Shown here one piece after another: positions 55,926 through 64,000 of a DNA stretch of 64,000 nt. Under the pieces are notes generated by a model, which was given only the letters and a program-made list of their open reading frames with translations, did not search any database and had not been told where the DNA came from. Origin of the DNA: Arthrobacter sp. ok362 (GTDB lineage Bacteria > Actinomycetota > Actinomycetes > Actinomycetales > Micrococcaceae); contig NZ_FNGC01000017.1 in NCBI RefSeq assembly GCF_900102785.1, positions 1 through 64,000 on the forward strand, given 5' to 3'. Made by a program: the position numbers and the translations under genes. Numbering within the stretch: position 1 is the first letter of the stretch; each line of letters starts with the position of its first letter.

Positions 55926-56077
55926 CTTCCAGCCAGATCAACGCCGAATTTGTCCAACCGGAAGCAGAAGACCTGTACGGGAAGATCGGCTACAGACAAA
56001 TACCGGCCGATCCGCCCTACGACACCGCGATACCGTCGTCAGTCTGCTTCAAGAAGGACCTTGAGGGTGGAGTCCAG
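55921..56077 (+). pseudogene. GNAT acetyltransferase C-terminal remnant
   Basis: The frame LTSSQINAEFVQPEAEDLYGKIGYRQI, PYDTAIPSSVCFKKDLEG matches the last strand of GNAT N-acetyltransferases (YxxxGYR...F-K-L). The acetyl-CoA-binding RxxGxG/A motif is absent. It directly joins the truncated CMD gene, so one deletion probably fused the two remains. Confidence 0.6.
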
Positions 56078-56114
56078 GGAATCAGGCCTGCGAAAGCCGT
56101 CCGCAACGGTGGCC

Positions 56115-56149
56115 AGAGGACGACGGCGGATGTACCGCCGTCGTCCTCT
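56115..56149. terminator. Bidirectional terminator
   Basis: AGAGGACGACGGCGG (56115-56129) and CCGCCGTCGTCCTCT (56135-56149) make a perfect 15-bp stem with a 5-base loop, followed on + by GCCCGGCTTTG. It lies between the convergent GNAT remnant and the HxlR gene. Confidence 0.8.
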
Positions 56150-56163
56150 GCCCGGCTTTGTCG

Positions 56164-56646
56164 TTACTGGTCGGACGCCGGGTCCGTACCGGCCGTGGAC
56201 ACAAGCGGTCCCAGCATCAAACTTCCTGGCGTGAACTCCTCACCGCATTCCGCACACGACACCACCGGGTTCAGGTCGGCCCCGCAACTGTGACGGTAAG
56301 AGGCACGGGGTGTCTCGTCGCGCATCCATGTGCTGCTCCACGCTGCGAGCGAAATGAGAATGGGCGCGACTTCGGCCCCGGAAGTTGTGAGGTGGTACTC
56401 GTAGCGCGGGGGACGCTCGGAGTACTGGACGCGCTCGATCACGCCACGGCTTTCGAGCGTGCGCAGTCGGCCCGTCAGGATGTCGCGGGACGCGCCAGTA
56501 TTACGGGCGATCTGATCGAACCGGTGAACGCCCAAGGACATCTCGCGAAGCGCCAGCAGCGCCCACCGCTCCCCCAACACGTCGAGCCCCGCCGCGATGA
56601 AACACGCCCTCGGCGCGCTAACTGACGTCTCGGTCGGCTGATTCAT
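56164..56646 (-). CDS. HxlR-family transcriptional regulator
   Basis: This is a 160-residue regulator. The HTH core is LDVLGERWALLALREMSLGVHRFDQIARNTGASRDILTGRLRTLESRGVIER, and the wing RPPRYEYHLTTSGAEVAPIL. The C-terminus adds CGADLNPVVSCAECGEEF, with Cys residues that may bind a metal or sense redox. It is divergent from the SDR-thioesterase-TDT operon (128 bp between starts, AT-rich), and is its likely regulator, as HxlR proteins often control quinone/aldehyde detoxification. Confidence 0.92.
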   Translation of the reverse strand: MNQPTETSVSAPRACFIAAGLDVLGERWALLALREMSLGVHRFDQIARNTGASRDILTGRLRTLESRGVIERVQYSERPPRYEYHLTTSGAEVAPILISLAAWSSTWMRDETPRASYRHSCGADLNPVVSCAECGEEFTPGSLMLGPLVSTAGTDPASDQ

Positions 56647-56773
56647 CGTTCACCTGCTTTCGCTACTCTCCCTAAGTATACAGGTTAGTTGGAAAATCCA
56701 ACCGACTCGGCTAACCTGAGACTCTGAGACCGCGACAACCGCGTCACGGCCCTATCCGACATCAGGAGAATCC

Positions 56774-57490
56774 ATGCCACAGCTATCTGGCGCCGTCGTC
56801 CTCGTTACCGGCGCGAACGGAGGCCTGGGCCGCGAGTTCGTGGAACAGGCCCTCGCCCGGGGTGCTGAGAAGGTGTATGCGACAGCCCGCCGCCCGCAAG
56901 AGTGGAACGACTCCCGGATCGTCCCCCTCGCCCTCGACATCACCAACCCTGACTCGATCCGGGCCGCTGTTACCCAGGCCCAGGACGTCACGGTCCTGAT
57001 CAACAACGCCGGCATGAGCGTCGAATCGGACACTTTCTTGGCGCTCTCCGACGAGGAGATCCGCGACGTTATGGAGACCAACTTCTTCGGACCGGTCGCC
57101 CTGACCAGGGCATTCGCGCCGGTGCTCGCCGCCAGCGAAACGTCAGCGGTCCTCAACATCCACTCGGTGCTCAGCTGGATCGCACTCACCGGCGCCTACA
57201 GCGCATCAAAGGCCGCGCTGTGGTCAGCGACCAACTCCTTCCGCGTGGAACTGGCCCCCCAAGGCACGCAGGTCACGGGTGTTCACGTCGGCTACATAGA
57301 CACAGCCATGGCTAAGGGCGTGAATGCCCCGAAGACCTCCCCCGAGGAAGTCGCACGGAAGTCGTTCGCCGGCCTCGAGCAGGGTGAGTACGAGGTCATC
57401 GTGGACGACATCAGCGCCGGCGTGAAGCTCGGACTGTCTGGTTCGATCTCGGATCTGTACCCTGCCCTGGCAGCCAACGCCCCGTCATGA
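56774..57490 (+). CDS. SDR oxidoreductase (short form)
   Basis: This is a 238-residue SDR with VVLVTGANGGLG, VLINNAGMS, Tyr142 and Lys146 (YSASK) and HVGYIDTAM after the active site. The DNA start region has CAGGAGAATCC before the ATG. It is the first gene of a three-gene operon with a hotdog thioesterase and a TDT transporter. HxlR-SDR pairs are common and linked to electrophile or aldehyde stress; the physiological substrate is not known. Confidence 0.9.
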   Translation: MPQLSGAVVLVTGANGGLGREFVEQALARGAEKVYATARRPQEWNDSRIVPLALDITNPDSIRAAVTQAQDVTVLINNAGMSVESDTFLALSDEEIRDVMETNFFGPVALTRAFAPVLAASETSAVLNIHSVLSWIALTGAYSASKAALWSATNSFRVELAPQGTQVTGVHVGYIDTAMAKGVNAPKTSPEEVARKSFAGLEQGEYEVIVDDISAGVKLGLSGSISDLYPALAANAPS

Positions 57491-57538
57491 CGCCGCCAAA
57501 CCCTGAAGACCTGCAGAGAACCTGAACAGGAAATCCCC

Positions 57539-58063
57539 ATGTCAACCAACACCTCGGCGGAACGCTCGGAAACCTTCACGTGGATGGATCCGGCAATCGC
57601 GCTCGAACAGCTGCGACGACTGTCGGGTCTGGACTACTTTTCCGGCCTCCGCGAAGGCAGCATTTCGCCGCCCCCGATCGCTTCCCTGATGAATTTCGAT
57701 CTCGTCGATGCGAAATACGGGCACGTCGAGTTCCAGTGCGAGCCGACAGAAGCCCACTACAACCCGCTCGGAATGGTGCACGGCGGTCTGGCCTGCACAC
57801 TCCTGGACACGGTGCTCGGCTGCGCAGCACACACCACCTTGGAAGCAGGGATCGGCTACACCTCCATCGATCTGGCGGTCAAGTACTTGCGGCCCATCAC
57901 GCTCCAGAAGGGCCCACTTCGCGCAGAGGGGTCAGTCGTGAAATCCGGCTCCCGGGTGATATTCACCGAAGGCCGCCTCAGCACCGCCAGCGGAGAACTC
58001 CTTGCCACCGCCACGAGCACGCTGCTCATCTTCACCCACCAACCAAACGGACTGACGAGATGA
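57539..58063 (+). CDS. PaaI-type hotdog thioesterase
   Basis: This is a 174-residue acyl-CoA thioesterase. The hotdog signature is HYNPLGMVHGGLACTLLDTVLGCA, with Asn75, His81, Gly82 and Asp90 in the usual positions. GIGYTSIDLAVKYLRPIT and ASGELLATATSTLL complete the fold. PaaI enzymes hydrolyse aromatic or dead-end acyl-CoA thioesters. Its stop overlaps the transporter start by 4 bp (ATGA). The N-terminal 45-residue extension is common in actinobacterial members. Confidence 0.92.
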   Translation: MSTNTSAERSETFTWMDPAIALEQLRRLSGLDYFSGLREGSISPPPIASLMNFDLVDAKYGHVEFQCEPTEAHYNPLGMVHGGLACTLLDTVLGCAAHTTLEAGIGYTSIDLAVKYLRPITLQKGPLRAEGSVVKSGSRVIFTEGRLSTASGELLATATSTLLIFTHQPNGLTR

Positions 58064-59097
58064 CTGATACCGGCACCATAGCGGCGCCGACGCCGACCGC
58101 TCAGGATCGCGCCTTGTCTCCGGCCGCCCCTTCGGGAATGCCGGCTTTGAGCCGCTTCGGCATTCCCCTGGGGCTTGCCGGTCTCGGGGGCGGCTGGTCT
58201 GCCGCGAGGAGCTCACTAGGATCCCCGATGTGGCCGGAGGAAATCCTCTACGGAGCAGCCAGCTCACTGTGGCTGGTCCTGACCGCCCTCTACGTGTTCC
58301 GGGGCCTTCGCCGAAAAGGAGCATTCCGGGCCGACCTGCGACACGACGTGGCAGGGCCCTTCGCGTCCTTCATCCCGTTAGTGGGGATCCTGCTCTCGTC
58401 CCACTACAGCCAGTACCTGCCGCCATGGGGCGCCTGGCTGTGCATGGCTTTCATTGCCGCCCTTGCCATCGTCGCTGCCCAGCTCCTCGCCCACTGGGTC
58501 ACCGGCGGGATATCCATGCGATCCATCCATCCCGGCTACCTGCTGCCCGTCGTGGCCGGATCCTTCGTTGCCAGCATCGGATTCTCAAGCATCCATGCCC
58601 ATGACGCGGCCATGGCCGCGTTTGGCATCGGCGCGTTCTTCTGGCTGGTCATAGGAACCGTCGTCACCATCCGGCTGATGACCGGCGGCGAACTGCCACC
58701 GGCCGCCAAAACCGGACTGTCCGCATACCTGGCTGCACCCGCAACCGCCAACATCGCCTGGATGATGTCACATCCAGGCCCCGTGGGGACAGTCCAACTC
58801 TGCCTAACAGGCGTGCTGCTGATCATGGTCCTCATGCAAGTCATGCTCCTCCCCGAGTACCGCAAGCTTCCCTTCACGCAAATGTTCTGGGTATTCACCT
58901 TTCCTGTCGGTGCAACCACGAACTATGCCATCCGCTGGCTTGCAACAACCGACCTCCCCGGCCGGGAAATCTACGCCTGGACGACTCTCGGCCTCGCAAC
59001 AGCCTTCACCCTGGCCATTGCCGCCCGCACCGCCCCAACAGCCATCGCCCCAAGAGTAGCGAGACTCACCGCACCACAGAGCACAGAAGTGCGCTGA
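58060..59097 (+). CDS. TDT-family (tellurite-resistance/dicarboxylate) transporter
   Basis: This is a 345-residue membrane protein with about ten helices. It starts MTDTGTIAAPTP and enters SRFGIPLGLAGLGGGWSAA, the TDT/SLAC1 signature. Similar helices end in LPEYRKLPFTQMFWVFTFPVGATTNYAIRW. The TDT family includes TehA and Mae1; transport of a dicarboxylate or weak acid fits the thioesterase beside it. It is the last gene of the HxlR-controlled operon. Confidence 0.9.
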   Translation: MTDTGTIAAPTPTAQDRALSPAAPSGMPALSRFGIPLGLAGLGGGWSAARSSLGSPMWPEEILYGAASSLWLVLTALYVFRGLRRKGAFRADLRHDVAGPFASFIPLVGILLSSHYSQYLPPWGAWLCMAFIAALAIVAAQLLAHWVTGGISMRSIHPGYLLPVVAGSFVASIGFSSIHAHDAAMAAFGIGAFFWLVIGTVVTIRLMTGGELPPAAKTGLSAYLAAPATANIAWMMSHPGPVGTVQLCLTGVLLIMVLMQVMLLPEYRKLPFTQMFWVFTFPVGATTNYAIRWLATTDLPGREIYAWTTLGLATAFTLAIAARTAPTAIAPRVARLTAPQSTEVR

Positions 59098-59925
59098 AGC
59101 TGCCGCCGCCTGCAACAAGCTCCTTTTGAAGCAGGGAATGTGGTGCCAGCCGGCCGCGCCAGCGGACGCCCTTGACCGCCGTCGTTTTCTGCCACCCAAT
59201 CCACGAAAGCTGGATCGCGTCCAGCACATCATCGCGATCTACACGCTCGTTGAGCAGACCGCGACCATAGTCACCGCCCCAGTCCGTCCAGGGCACCAGT
59301 GAAGCGGGACGGACCGCGGTACCTCTGGGGTGGACAGATCGGCCAACATCCAGGGTGCCCTGTCGACCGCGGCGCCAGGGAGGCCGCTTACTGACGGGGT
59401 GACATTGCGGTCTGGCGACAAACGGCCGGCCGCGCACGTGGGAGCGAAGCCGTGGCTCGGGACGCGCTTCTGGCGCGCTTTGGCCTGTCACGGCGTCGGC
59501 CTGATAGCGGTGTCCGGGCTGTACGAAGTGACTTGCGAGCCGGCACCGCTGTCGAGCACTTTGGAGTGGGTGGTCGACGCGTCGAGAACGACGTGCTGGG
59601 AAGCGACGTCGCTGACCACGTGGTTGAGCGCGACCACGTTGGCGTCCCGCCGGCGGTCAGGATCTGGGTCGGCTGGGCGCCGGCGGGGGCGATATTGGCG
59701 GGGTGCCAAACCAATTGGGCAGCGGGAGATGACACTAGGAGCACGGCGCAGTGGGTGTCAACGCCAAAATTCGGAACTGAAGTGTTTGGCAGTGCCGACG
59801 CGCCTCACCTCTGCCCGGATCACCGGGCTTCCGTCCCCGAGCGGTCCCGACGCCGGGCCGCAAAGCTCCGGGCCAGGGACTCCTCGCCCGCATGAGTCTC
59901 CGCGCTTGTGACCCTTGACACCCTC
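59098..59925. other. Gene-poor interval
   Basis: No supported complete gene. Several short frames on both strands have unusual composition (for example around 59500-59700), but none shows a recognised domain. It probably holds decayed sequence, as do the intervals at 29.4 and 40.1 kb. Confidence 0.4.
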
Positions 59926-60050
59926 CAGACCCATTTCTCCCCGGACCTCCGGCAGCAGCGGGGACAGGCCGGTGACGGCGTGCCGCAGGGTGATGGCCAG
60001 GAGCACGTGCCCACGATGAGCACGACGCGGCCGCGCCAGAGGCTGCCCGC
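59926..60050 (-). pseudogene. CynX/NimT-type MFS transporter N-terminal remnant
   Basis: RVVLIVG, then in the next frame VLLAITLRHAVTGLSPLLPEVRGEMGL, is the conserved first helix and loop of cyanate-transporter-like (CynX/NimT) MFS proteins. A one-base frameshift separates the two parts and the protein breaks off after about 30 residues. It lies just downstream of the SDR gene on the same strand. Confidence 0.6.
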
Positions 60051-60122
60051 CGGCGGAGTGACTTTAACGGGGAATGCGTTTCCCGGCGGCTGGGGCCTGT
60101 GCGGCAATGTATCGGGTGATCA

Positions 60123-60884
60123 TCAGACTGCGGCCTTGGAGTCGGCATCGATGGGGAACATCTGGCCAGAGATGGTTCGGGCGTGCGGGCCGGCGAGGAA
60201 CAGGATCAAGGCTGCGATGTCGTCCGGGTTGATGAATTTCTTCACGGACTGGTTGGCCATCGCGGAGTCGATTTCCTCCTGCACGGTGCGGCCGGACACG
60301 GACGCGCGGCCCTCGAAGACGCTCATGATGCGGGGGCCGTCCACGGCGCCCGGGTGGATGGTGTTCGAGGTGATGCCAAAGGGACCCAGTTCCATTGCGA
60401 GCGTCTTGGCGAAGCCGACCAGGCCCCACTTGGTGGTGGAGTAAGCAACACGGTTCGGGTAGCCGAACCGGCCGGCCAGGGAAGACATGGTCACGATGGA
60501 TGCGGCGTCGGATTCCTTAAGCAGCGGGATAGCCCTCTGCGTGACGTTGAAGGTCCCCAGAAGGTTCACGCCGACGACGGCGGCGAAAGCGCCGGCGTCG
60601 TATTCTTCCACCGGGGCGGTGGGGCCGGCGATGCCGGCGTTGTTGACCAGCACATCCAGACCGCCAAGCTCCTTCTTGACGTCCTCGAACAGGGGGGCGA
60701 CGGCGTCGGGGTTGCTGACGTCCGTCACTGATCCGGTGATGTCCGGATTACCGGCGCTGGCTGCGGCCACCGCCTCGGCGTTGATGTCGGCGATGTGAAC
60801 CCTGGCGCCGGCGGCTACAAAGGCCTTGGCGGTGGCCAGTCCGATCCCGCTGGCTCCGGCCGTGATGAGTACGCGTTGTGACAT
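60123..60884 (-). CDS. SDR oxidoreductase, 3-oxoacyl reductase-like
   Basis: This is a 253-residue classical SDR: VLITAGASGIGLATA (the motif reads TAGASGIG rather than TGGASGIG), HIADINAEAV for NAD, VLVNNAGIAG, and Ser135, Tyr148, Lys152 (YSTTK). GGAG is eight bases upstream of ATG 60884; an ATG four codons earlier is less favoured. It lies about 125 bp downstream of the amidohydrolase gene, same strand, probably the last intact gene of the CoA-linked operon, where it could oxidise a hydroxyacyl intermediate. Confidence 0.9.
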   Translation of the reverse strand: MSQRVLITAGASGIGLATAKAFVAAGARVHIADINAEAVAAASAGNPDITGSVTDVSNPDAVAPLFEDVKKELGGLDVLVNNAGIAGPTAPVEEYDAGAFAAVVGVNLLGTFNVTQRAIPLLKESDAASIVTMSSLAGRFGYPNRVAYSTTKWGLVGFAKTLAMELGPFGITSNTIHPGAVDGPRIMSVFEGRASVSGRTVQEEIDSAMANQSVKKFINPDDIAALILFLAGPHARTISGQMFPIDADSKAAV

Positions 60885-61008
60885 TGTCTTCTCCATGTGT
60901 TCAGGCGGAGGGACAGAGGCGGTGGGCTGTTGCCCGCTCGTCGGTGTTCCCAAATTTAGGCATTTTTCACTCGAGCCATGAGCATGTGCTGTGCGCTCAG
61001 GCCCGTCA

Positions 61009-61923
61009 TCATTCCGTGGCGGTCCCTGTGGCGTTCTGCAGCCCGAGGAGCCGGAGCGCGTTTTCGCGCATGATCAGCGGACGGACTTCCGGTTTGATGG
61101 CCAGTTTCTCAAAGTCGGCGATCCAGCGGTCCGGCGGAATCATGGGGTAGTCGGAGCCGAAAAGGACCTTGGTCCGCAGGAGTGAGTTCGCGTACTGCAC
61201 TAGCTGCGGCGGGAAGTACTTCGGGGACCAGCCGGAGAGGTCGATGTAGACGTTGGTGTGGCGCGCCGCGACCGCCAGTGCCTCCTCCTGCCAGGGAAAC
61301 GACGGGTGGGCCATGATGATCTTCAAATCCGGGAAGTCCACCGCCACGTCATCGAGCACGATCGGGTTGGAGTATTTCAGCCTGATCCCGCCCGAGCCCG
61401 GCATGCCCGAACCGATTCCGCTCTGCCCCGTATGGAAGAGCGCTGGAACGCCCAGTTTCTGAATCGCCTCGTATAGGGGGTAAGCCATGGGATCGTTCGG
61501 GAAGAATCCCTGCAGGTTGGGGTGGAACTTGAACCCCTTGACACCAAATTCCTCCACTAGGATTTTCGCTTCCCGCACGCCCTCCTCGCCGCGGGCAGGG
61601 TTGATGCTGGCAAAGGGAATGAGCACATCCGAATGCCCTGCGGCTTGGCGGGCAATCTCGCGGTTGGAGAGGGGCGGATGCCCGGTCTGGGATTCATGGT
61701 CCACCGTGAAGACGACGGCGGCCATGTTGCGTTCGCGGTAGTGCGCGGCCACGCTGTCGACGTTCAACGGTTCGTGCGAGGTTCCGAAGTGCTTGCGGGC
61801 AGCTTCGCGAAAGTCCTCCGGCATGTCGGTGTGGCCGTGGCCGTCGGCTTCAATATGGACGTGCATGTCGATGGCTACGATGTCGGCAATATTCATGGTG
61901 TTCACGTTTCTGGTAGTAGTCAT
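61009..61923 (-). CDS. Amidohydrolase 2-family hydrolase/decarboxylase-like protein
   Basis: This is a 304-residue TIM-barrel metal enzyme. Motifs are IDMHVHIE (HxH), FASINPARGEEG, GFKFHPNLQGFFPND, LFHTGQSG (His), IMAHPSFPWQEEAL (His) and FGSDYPMIPPD (Asp). This is the amidohydrolase-2 pattern of enzymes such as 4-hydroxyphenyl-beta-ketoacyl-CoA hydrolase and ACMSD-like decarboxylases. The start overlaps the upstream synthetase stop by 4 bp (ATGA). In this operon a C-C hydrolase acting on a ketoacyl-CoA is the most economical reading, inferred from context. Confidence 0.88.
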   Translation of the reverse strand: MTTTRNVNTMNIADIVAIDMHVHIEADGHGHTDMPEDFREAARKHFGTSHEPLNVDSVAAHYRERNMAAVVFTVDHESQTGHPPLSNREIARQAAGHSDVLIPFASINPARGEEGVREAKILVEEFGVKGFKFHPNLQGFFPNDPMAYPLYEAIQKLGVPALFHTGQSGIGSGMPGSGGIRLKYSNPIVLDDVAVDFPDLKIIMAHPSFPWQEEALAVAARHTNVYIDLSGWSPKYFPPQLVQYANSLLRTKVLFGSDYPMIPPDRWIADFEKLAIKPEVRPLIMRENALRLLGLQNATGTATE

Positions 61924-63908
61924 GCGGCGAACGCCTGCTTGATGAGCCGCACTGTCTCGCCAACATCTTCCGGTTTGACGAGAACACCCGGGTCCATGGC
62001 CTCGCCCAGCACGGCGCCCTGGATGACCCGTTTGAGCGGGATTTCCAATCGCTTTCCTGAGGGGTTGCGGGGAATGCTGGGAACGAAGACGACGTCGTCG
62101 GGGACGTGGCGGGGTGACAGTTCCGTGCGGAGCGCCCGGCGGACCGCCGCCTCCAGCTGTGCAGTATCTGCACCTTCCTGGGCTTCAACAAGCAGCGCCA
62201 GGCGGCCCATTCCCCCTGTCGGGTCCTCAAAATGCAGCACCATGCTGTCGTTGACCTGTGGCAGGCCATCGAGAACGGCGTAGAACTCGGCCGTGCCCAG
62301 GCGTACGCCGCCCCGGTTCAGGGTGGCGTCCGACCGGCCCGAAATGACCCAGGTCCCGCGTTCGGTCTCGATGAGCCAGTCACCGTGCCGCCAGACACCC
62401 GGATACGCGCTGAAGTAGCTGTCGGTGTAACGCTTGTTGTCCGTGTCGCCCCAGAAGAAGACAGGCATGGAGGGCATGGGCTTCGTGGCTACGAGCTCGC
62501 CGGCTATGCCGTGCAGCGGGTGTCCGTCCCGGTCCCAGGACTCCACCGACACGCCCAGGGGCCGGCAGGACATTTCGCCTGCATAGACTCCGGTCAGCGG
62601 GCTGGCGCCTAGGAATGCGGCACAGATATCTGTGCCCCCGGAGGTGGGGGCAAGCACCAAGTCCGGGCTGACGTCGTCGTACACCCAGGCCGCGACGTCG
62701 GCCGCGAGCGGCGAGCCGGAGCACTGGATCTCGCGGAGCCGGCTGAGGTCCCAGGTGGCACCCGGCGTAAGTCCGGCGTGGGCGCAGGCGGCGAGGTAGG
62801 CAGAACCCGTGCCCAGGTAGGTGGCTTCGGTCTCGGCCAGTACCGCCCATTGGGACCATTCGCCGTCGAGCGTTGGCCAGTTGGGGTCCCCGTCCATGAG
62901 GACGACGGCGGCGCCGGTCAGTAGAGTGGAGATGCCCAGGGTCCATACCATCCAGCCGGTGGTGGTGAACCAGAACGCGGTGTCCTTCGGGCCCATGTCG
63001 AAGTGCAGCCCCATGGCCTTGAAGTGTTCCAGCAGCAGGCCGCCGTGCGAGTGGACGATCGCCTTGGGTTTGCCCGTGGTTCCGGAGGAGAACAGGACGG
63101 TCAGCGGGTGAGAGAACGGCACGGCCTCGAAGCGGATGTTGGCGCTCTCAGCGGTGAAGTCGCGGTAGGCAATGGTGTTGGCCGGCACCTGGCAGTCCTG
63201 GTCAAGATACGGGAGCAGCACCACCTGGGTGTCCGGCAGTTCCATCCGGATCCGCACCAGGTCATCCGCCCGGGACAGGTCCTTCTTTCCCCACCTGTAG
63301 CCGTCGACGGCGATGATCAGTTTGGGTTCGAGCTGGCTGATCCGGTCGACCACGGATTTGGGGCCCATTTCGGGCGGCACGGAGCACCAGATGGCGCCCA
63401 GGGCCGTCGTGGCCAGGTAGGCCGCGAGGGTCTGCGGAATGTTCGGCAGATAGCCGGCCACGCGGTCCCCCGCCATGATGCCCTGGCGGACCAGGCCCTG
63501 CTGGATGCGCCCGATCTCCTCCAGCAACCGGCCGCCGGTCCATTCGGAACGGCCGGCGGTCTGGCTCCGGGACTTAACCATGATGTCGTCCTGGCGGCTG
63601 CGGACTGCGCGCACTATGTGTTCTGTGTAGTTGATCGTGGAACCCGGGAACCACTCCGCCCCCGGCATCTTGCGGTCTCCCAGGACTGCCTCGTAGGGGG
63701 TGTGGGAGATGATCTCGAAGTGGTCCCAGACCTCGGCCCAGAACTCTTCGAGGTTGTCCACGGACCACTGCCACGCGTCCTCGTAACCGGCGAAGGTCCG
63801 GCCGGTCTTCTGCTCGACGGCGGCCAGGAAGCGGCCCATCCGGGAGCCGGACCATTCTTCACGCTTGGGGGCGGCTCGCAGCAGGGCGCCGGTTTCAACT
63901 GAACGCAT
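61920..63908 (-). CDS. Acetoacetyl-CoA synthetase (acetoacetate-CoA ligase)
   Basis: This is a 662-residue adenylate-forming enzyme. Family features are the N-terminal EEFWAEVWDHFEI and WFPGSTINYTEH, ATP loop VLFSSGTTGKPKAIVHSHGG, TTGWMVWTLG, GTDICAAFLG, WRHGDWLIETERG and the ligase core SGRSDATLNRGGVRLGTAEFY with catalytic Lys in NPSGKRLEIPLK. It activates acetoacetate or a related ketoacid with ATP and CoA. It is the first complete gene of a leftward operon with the amidohydrolase and SDR; its neighbour upstream is cut by the window edge. Confidence 0.94.
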   Translation of the reverse strand: MRSVETGALLRAAPKREEWSGSRMGRFLAAVEQKTGRTFAGYEDAWQWSVDNLEEFWAEVWDHFEIISHTPYEAVLGDRKMPGAEWFPGSTINYTEHIVRAVRSRQDDIMVKSRSQTAGRSEWTGGRLLEEIGRIQQGLVRQGIMAGDRVAGYLPNIPQTLAAYLATTALGAIWCSVPPEMGPKSVVDRISQLEPKLIIAVDGYRWGKKDLSRADDLVRIRMELPDTQVVLLPYLDQDCQVPANTIAYRDFTAESANIRFEAVPFSHPLTVLFSSGTTGKPKAIVHSHGGLLLEHFKAMGLHFDMGPKDTAFWFTTTGWMVWTLGISTLLTGAAVVLMDGDPNWPTLDGEWSQWAVLAETEATYLGTGSAYLAACAHAGLTPGATWDLSRLREIQCSGSPLAADVAAWVYDDVSPDLVLAPTSGGTDICAAFLGASPLTGVYAGEMSCRPLGVSVESWDRDGHPLHGIAGELVATKPMPSMPVFFWGDTDNKRYTDSYFSAYPGVWRHGDWLIETERGTWVISGRSDATLNRGGVRLGTAEFYAVLDGLPQVNDSMVLHFEDPTGGMGRLALLVEAQEGADTAQLEAAVRRALRTELSPRHVPDDVVFVPSIPRNPSGKRLEIPLKRVIQGAVLGEAMDPGVLVKPEDVGETVRLIKQAFAA

Positions 63909-63951
63909 GGATTTTCCTTCGATGTCTTGACGGGGAGAGTATGGGTTCCGC

Positions 63952-64000
63952 TTACGCAGCAGGCGAGGTGGGAGCCAGGGCGGTGTCCGCCAGGGCCGGC
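63952..64000 (-). CDS. 3' end of an upstream gene, cut by window edge
   Basis: The leftward frame reads PALADTALAPTSPAA and TAA (63952-63954), 43 bp before the synthetase ATG. The G+C-rich Ala/Pro tail is like the end of a Micrococcaceae protein and continues past 64000. Too short to identify; probably an earlier gene in the same operon. Confidence 0.4.
   Translation of the reverse strand, partial: PALADTALAPTSPAA

Noticed and set aside
59452..59895. 147-codon rightward open frame
   Set aside because: No domain, poor codon pattern and an overlapping open frame of equal quality on the other strand.

Overview
The window is a G+C-rich actinobacterial chromosome segment. GTG starts, 4-bp ATGA/GTGA overlaps and gene content (PucR, PadR, MmyB-type regulators, GAF-ANTAR, DUF6325, GH15 trehalase-like enzyme) suggest Micrococcaceae, close to Arthrobacter, Paenarthrobacter or Pseudarthrobacter. 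This is inferred from gene style only; no rRNA or intact tRNA gene was found.

Region 1 (1-12 kb) is metabolic core. The glycine cleavage operon gcvP-gcvT-gcvH reads leftward behind a tandem glycine riboswitch, and a perfect 18-bp hairpin spans the gcvT stop codon. Next come a PucR regulator and a divergent operon: an agmatinase-family ureohydrolase, an NCS1 permease, an aminobutyraldehyde-type dehydrogenase and a lactone/alditol-oxidase-like flavoenzyme. It is probably a guanidino- or amino-compound catabolic unit.

Region 2 (12-22.4 kb) holds small accessory genes: SDR, VOC and SnoaL-like proteins, a PadR plus ABC1-kinase pair, a phospholipase D-like protein, a PEP-mutase-family enzyme, a secretion-type S53 peptidase and a DUF2278 protein with a lamin-tail-like C-terminus.

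Region 3 (22.4-44 kb) is a mosaic. Two similar, same-orientation non-coding repeats of about 135 bp (22.7 and 42.3 kb) bracket it; each ends in a tRNA-3'-like box and begins in a palindrome. Inside are an AT-rich glycosyltransferase abutting a 5'-truncated amidohydrolase pseudogene, dinB, DUF6325 with an Arg/Asp-repeat micro-protein, NmrA/MarR, GH15, an Asp-nucleophile hydrolase with a palindromic operator, LUD/MarR, LtrA, and a UBP zinc finger next to a cNMP-binding thioredoxin-reductase-like flavoprotein. Fragments of sulfatase, hydrolase and transporter genes lie between them.

Region 4 (44-60 kb) is regulator and redox rich. It has a MerR/MFS pair, an ATPase gene frameshifted at a perfect 20-bp inverted repeat, GAF-ANTAR, and two modules led by paralogous XRE/MmyB-type regulators. 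Module one is regulator-SDR-SDR-AKR-broken AKR; module two is regulator-cupin-SDR-broken CMD. HxlR then faces an SDR-thioesterase-TDT transporter operon.

Region 5 (60-64 kb) is a leftward catabolic operon: acetoacetyl-CoA synthetase, an amidohydrolase and an SDR, continuing beyond the right edge.
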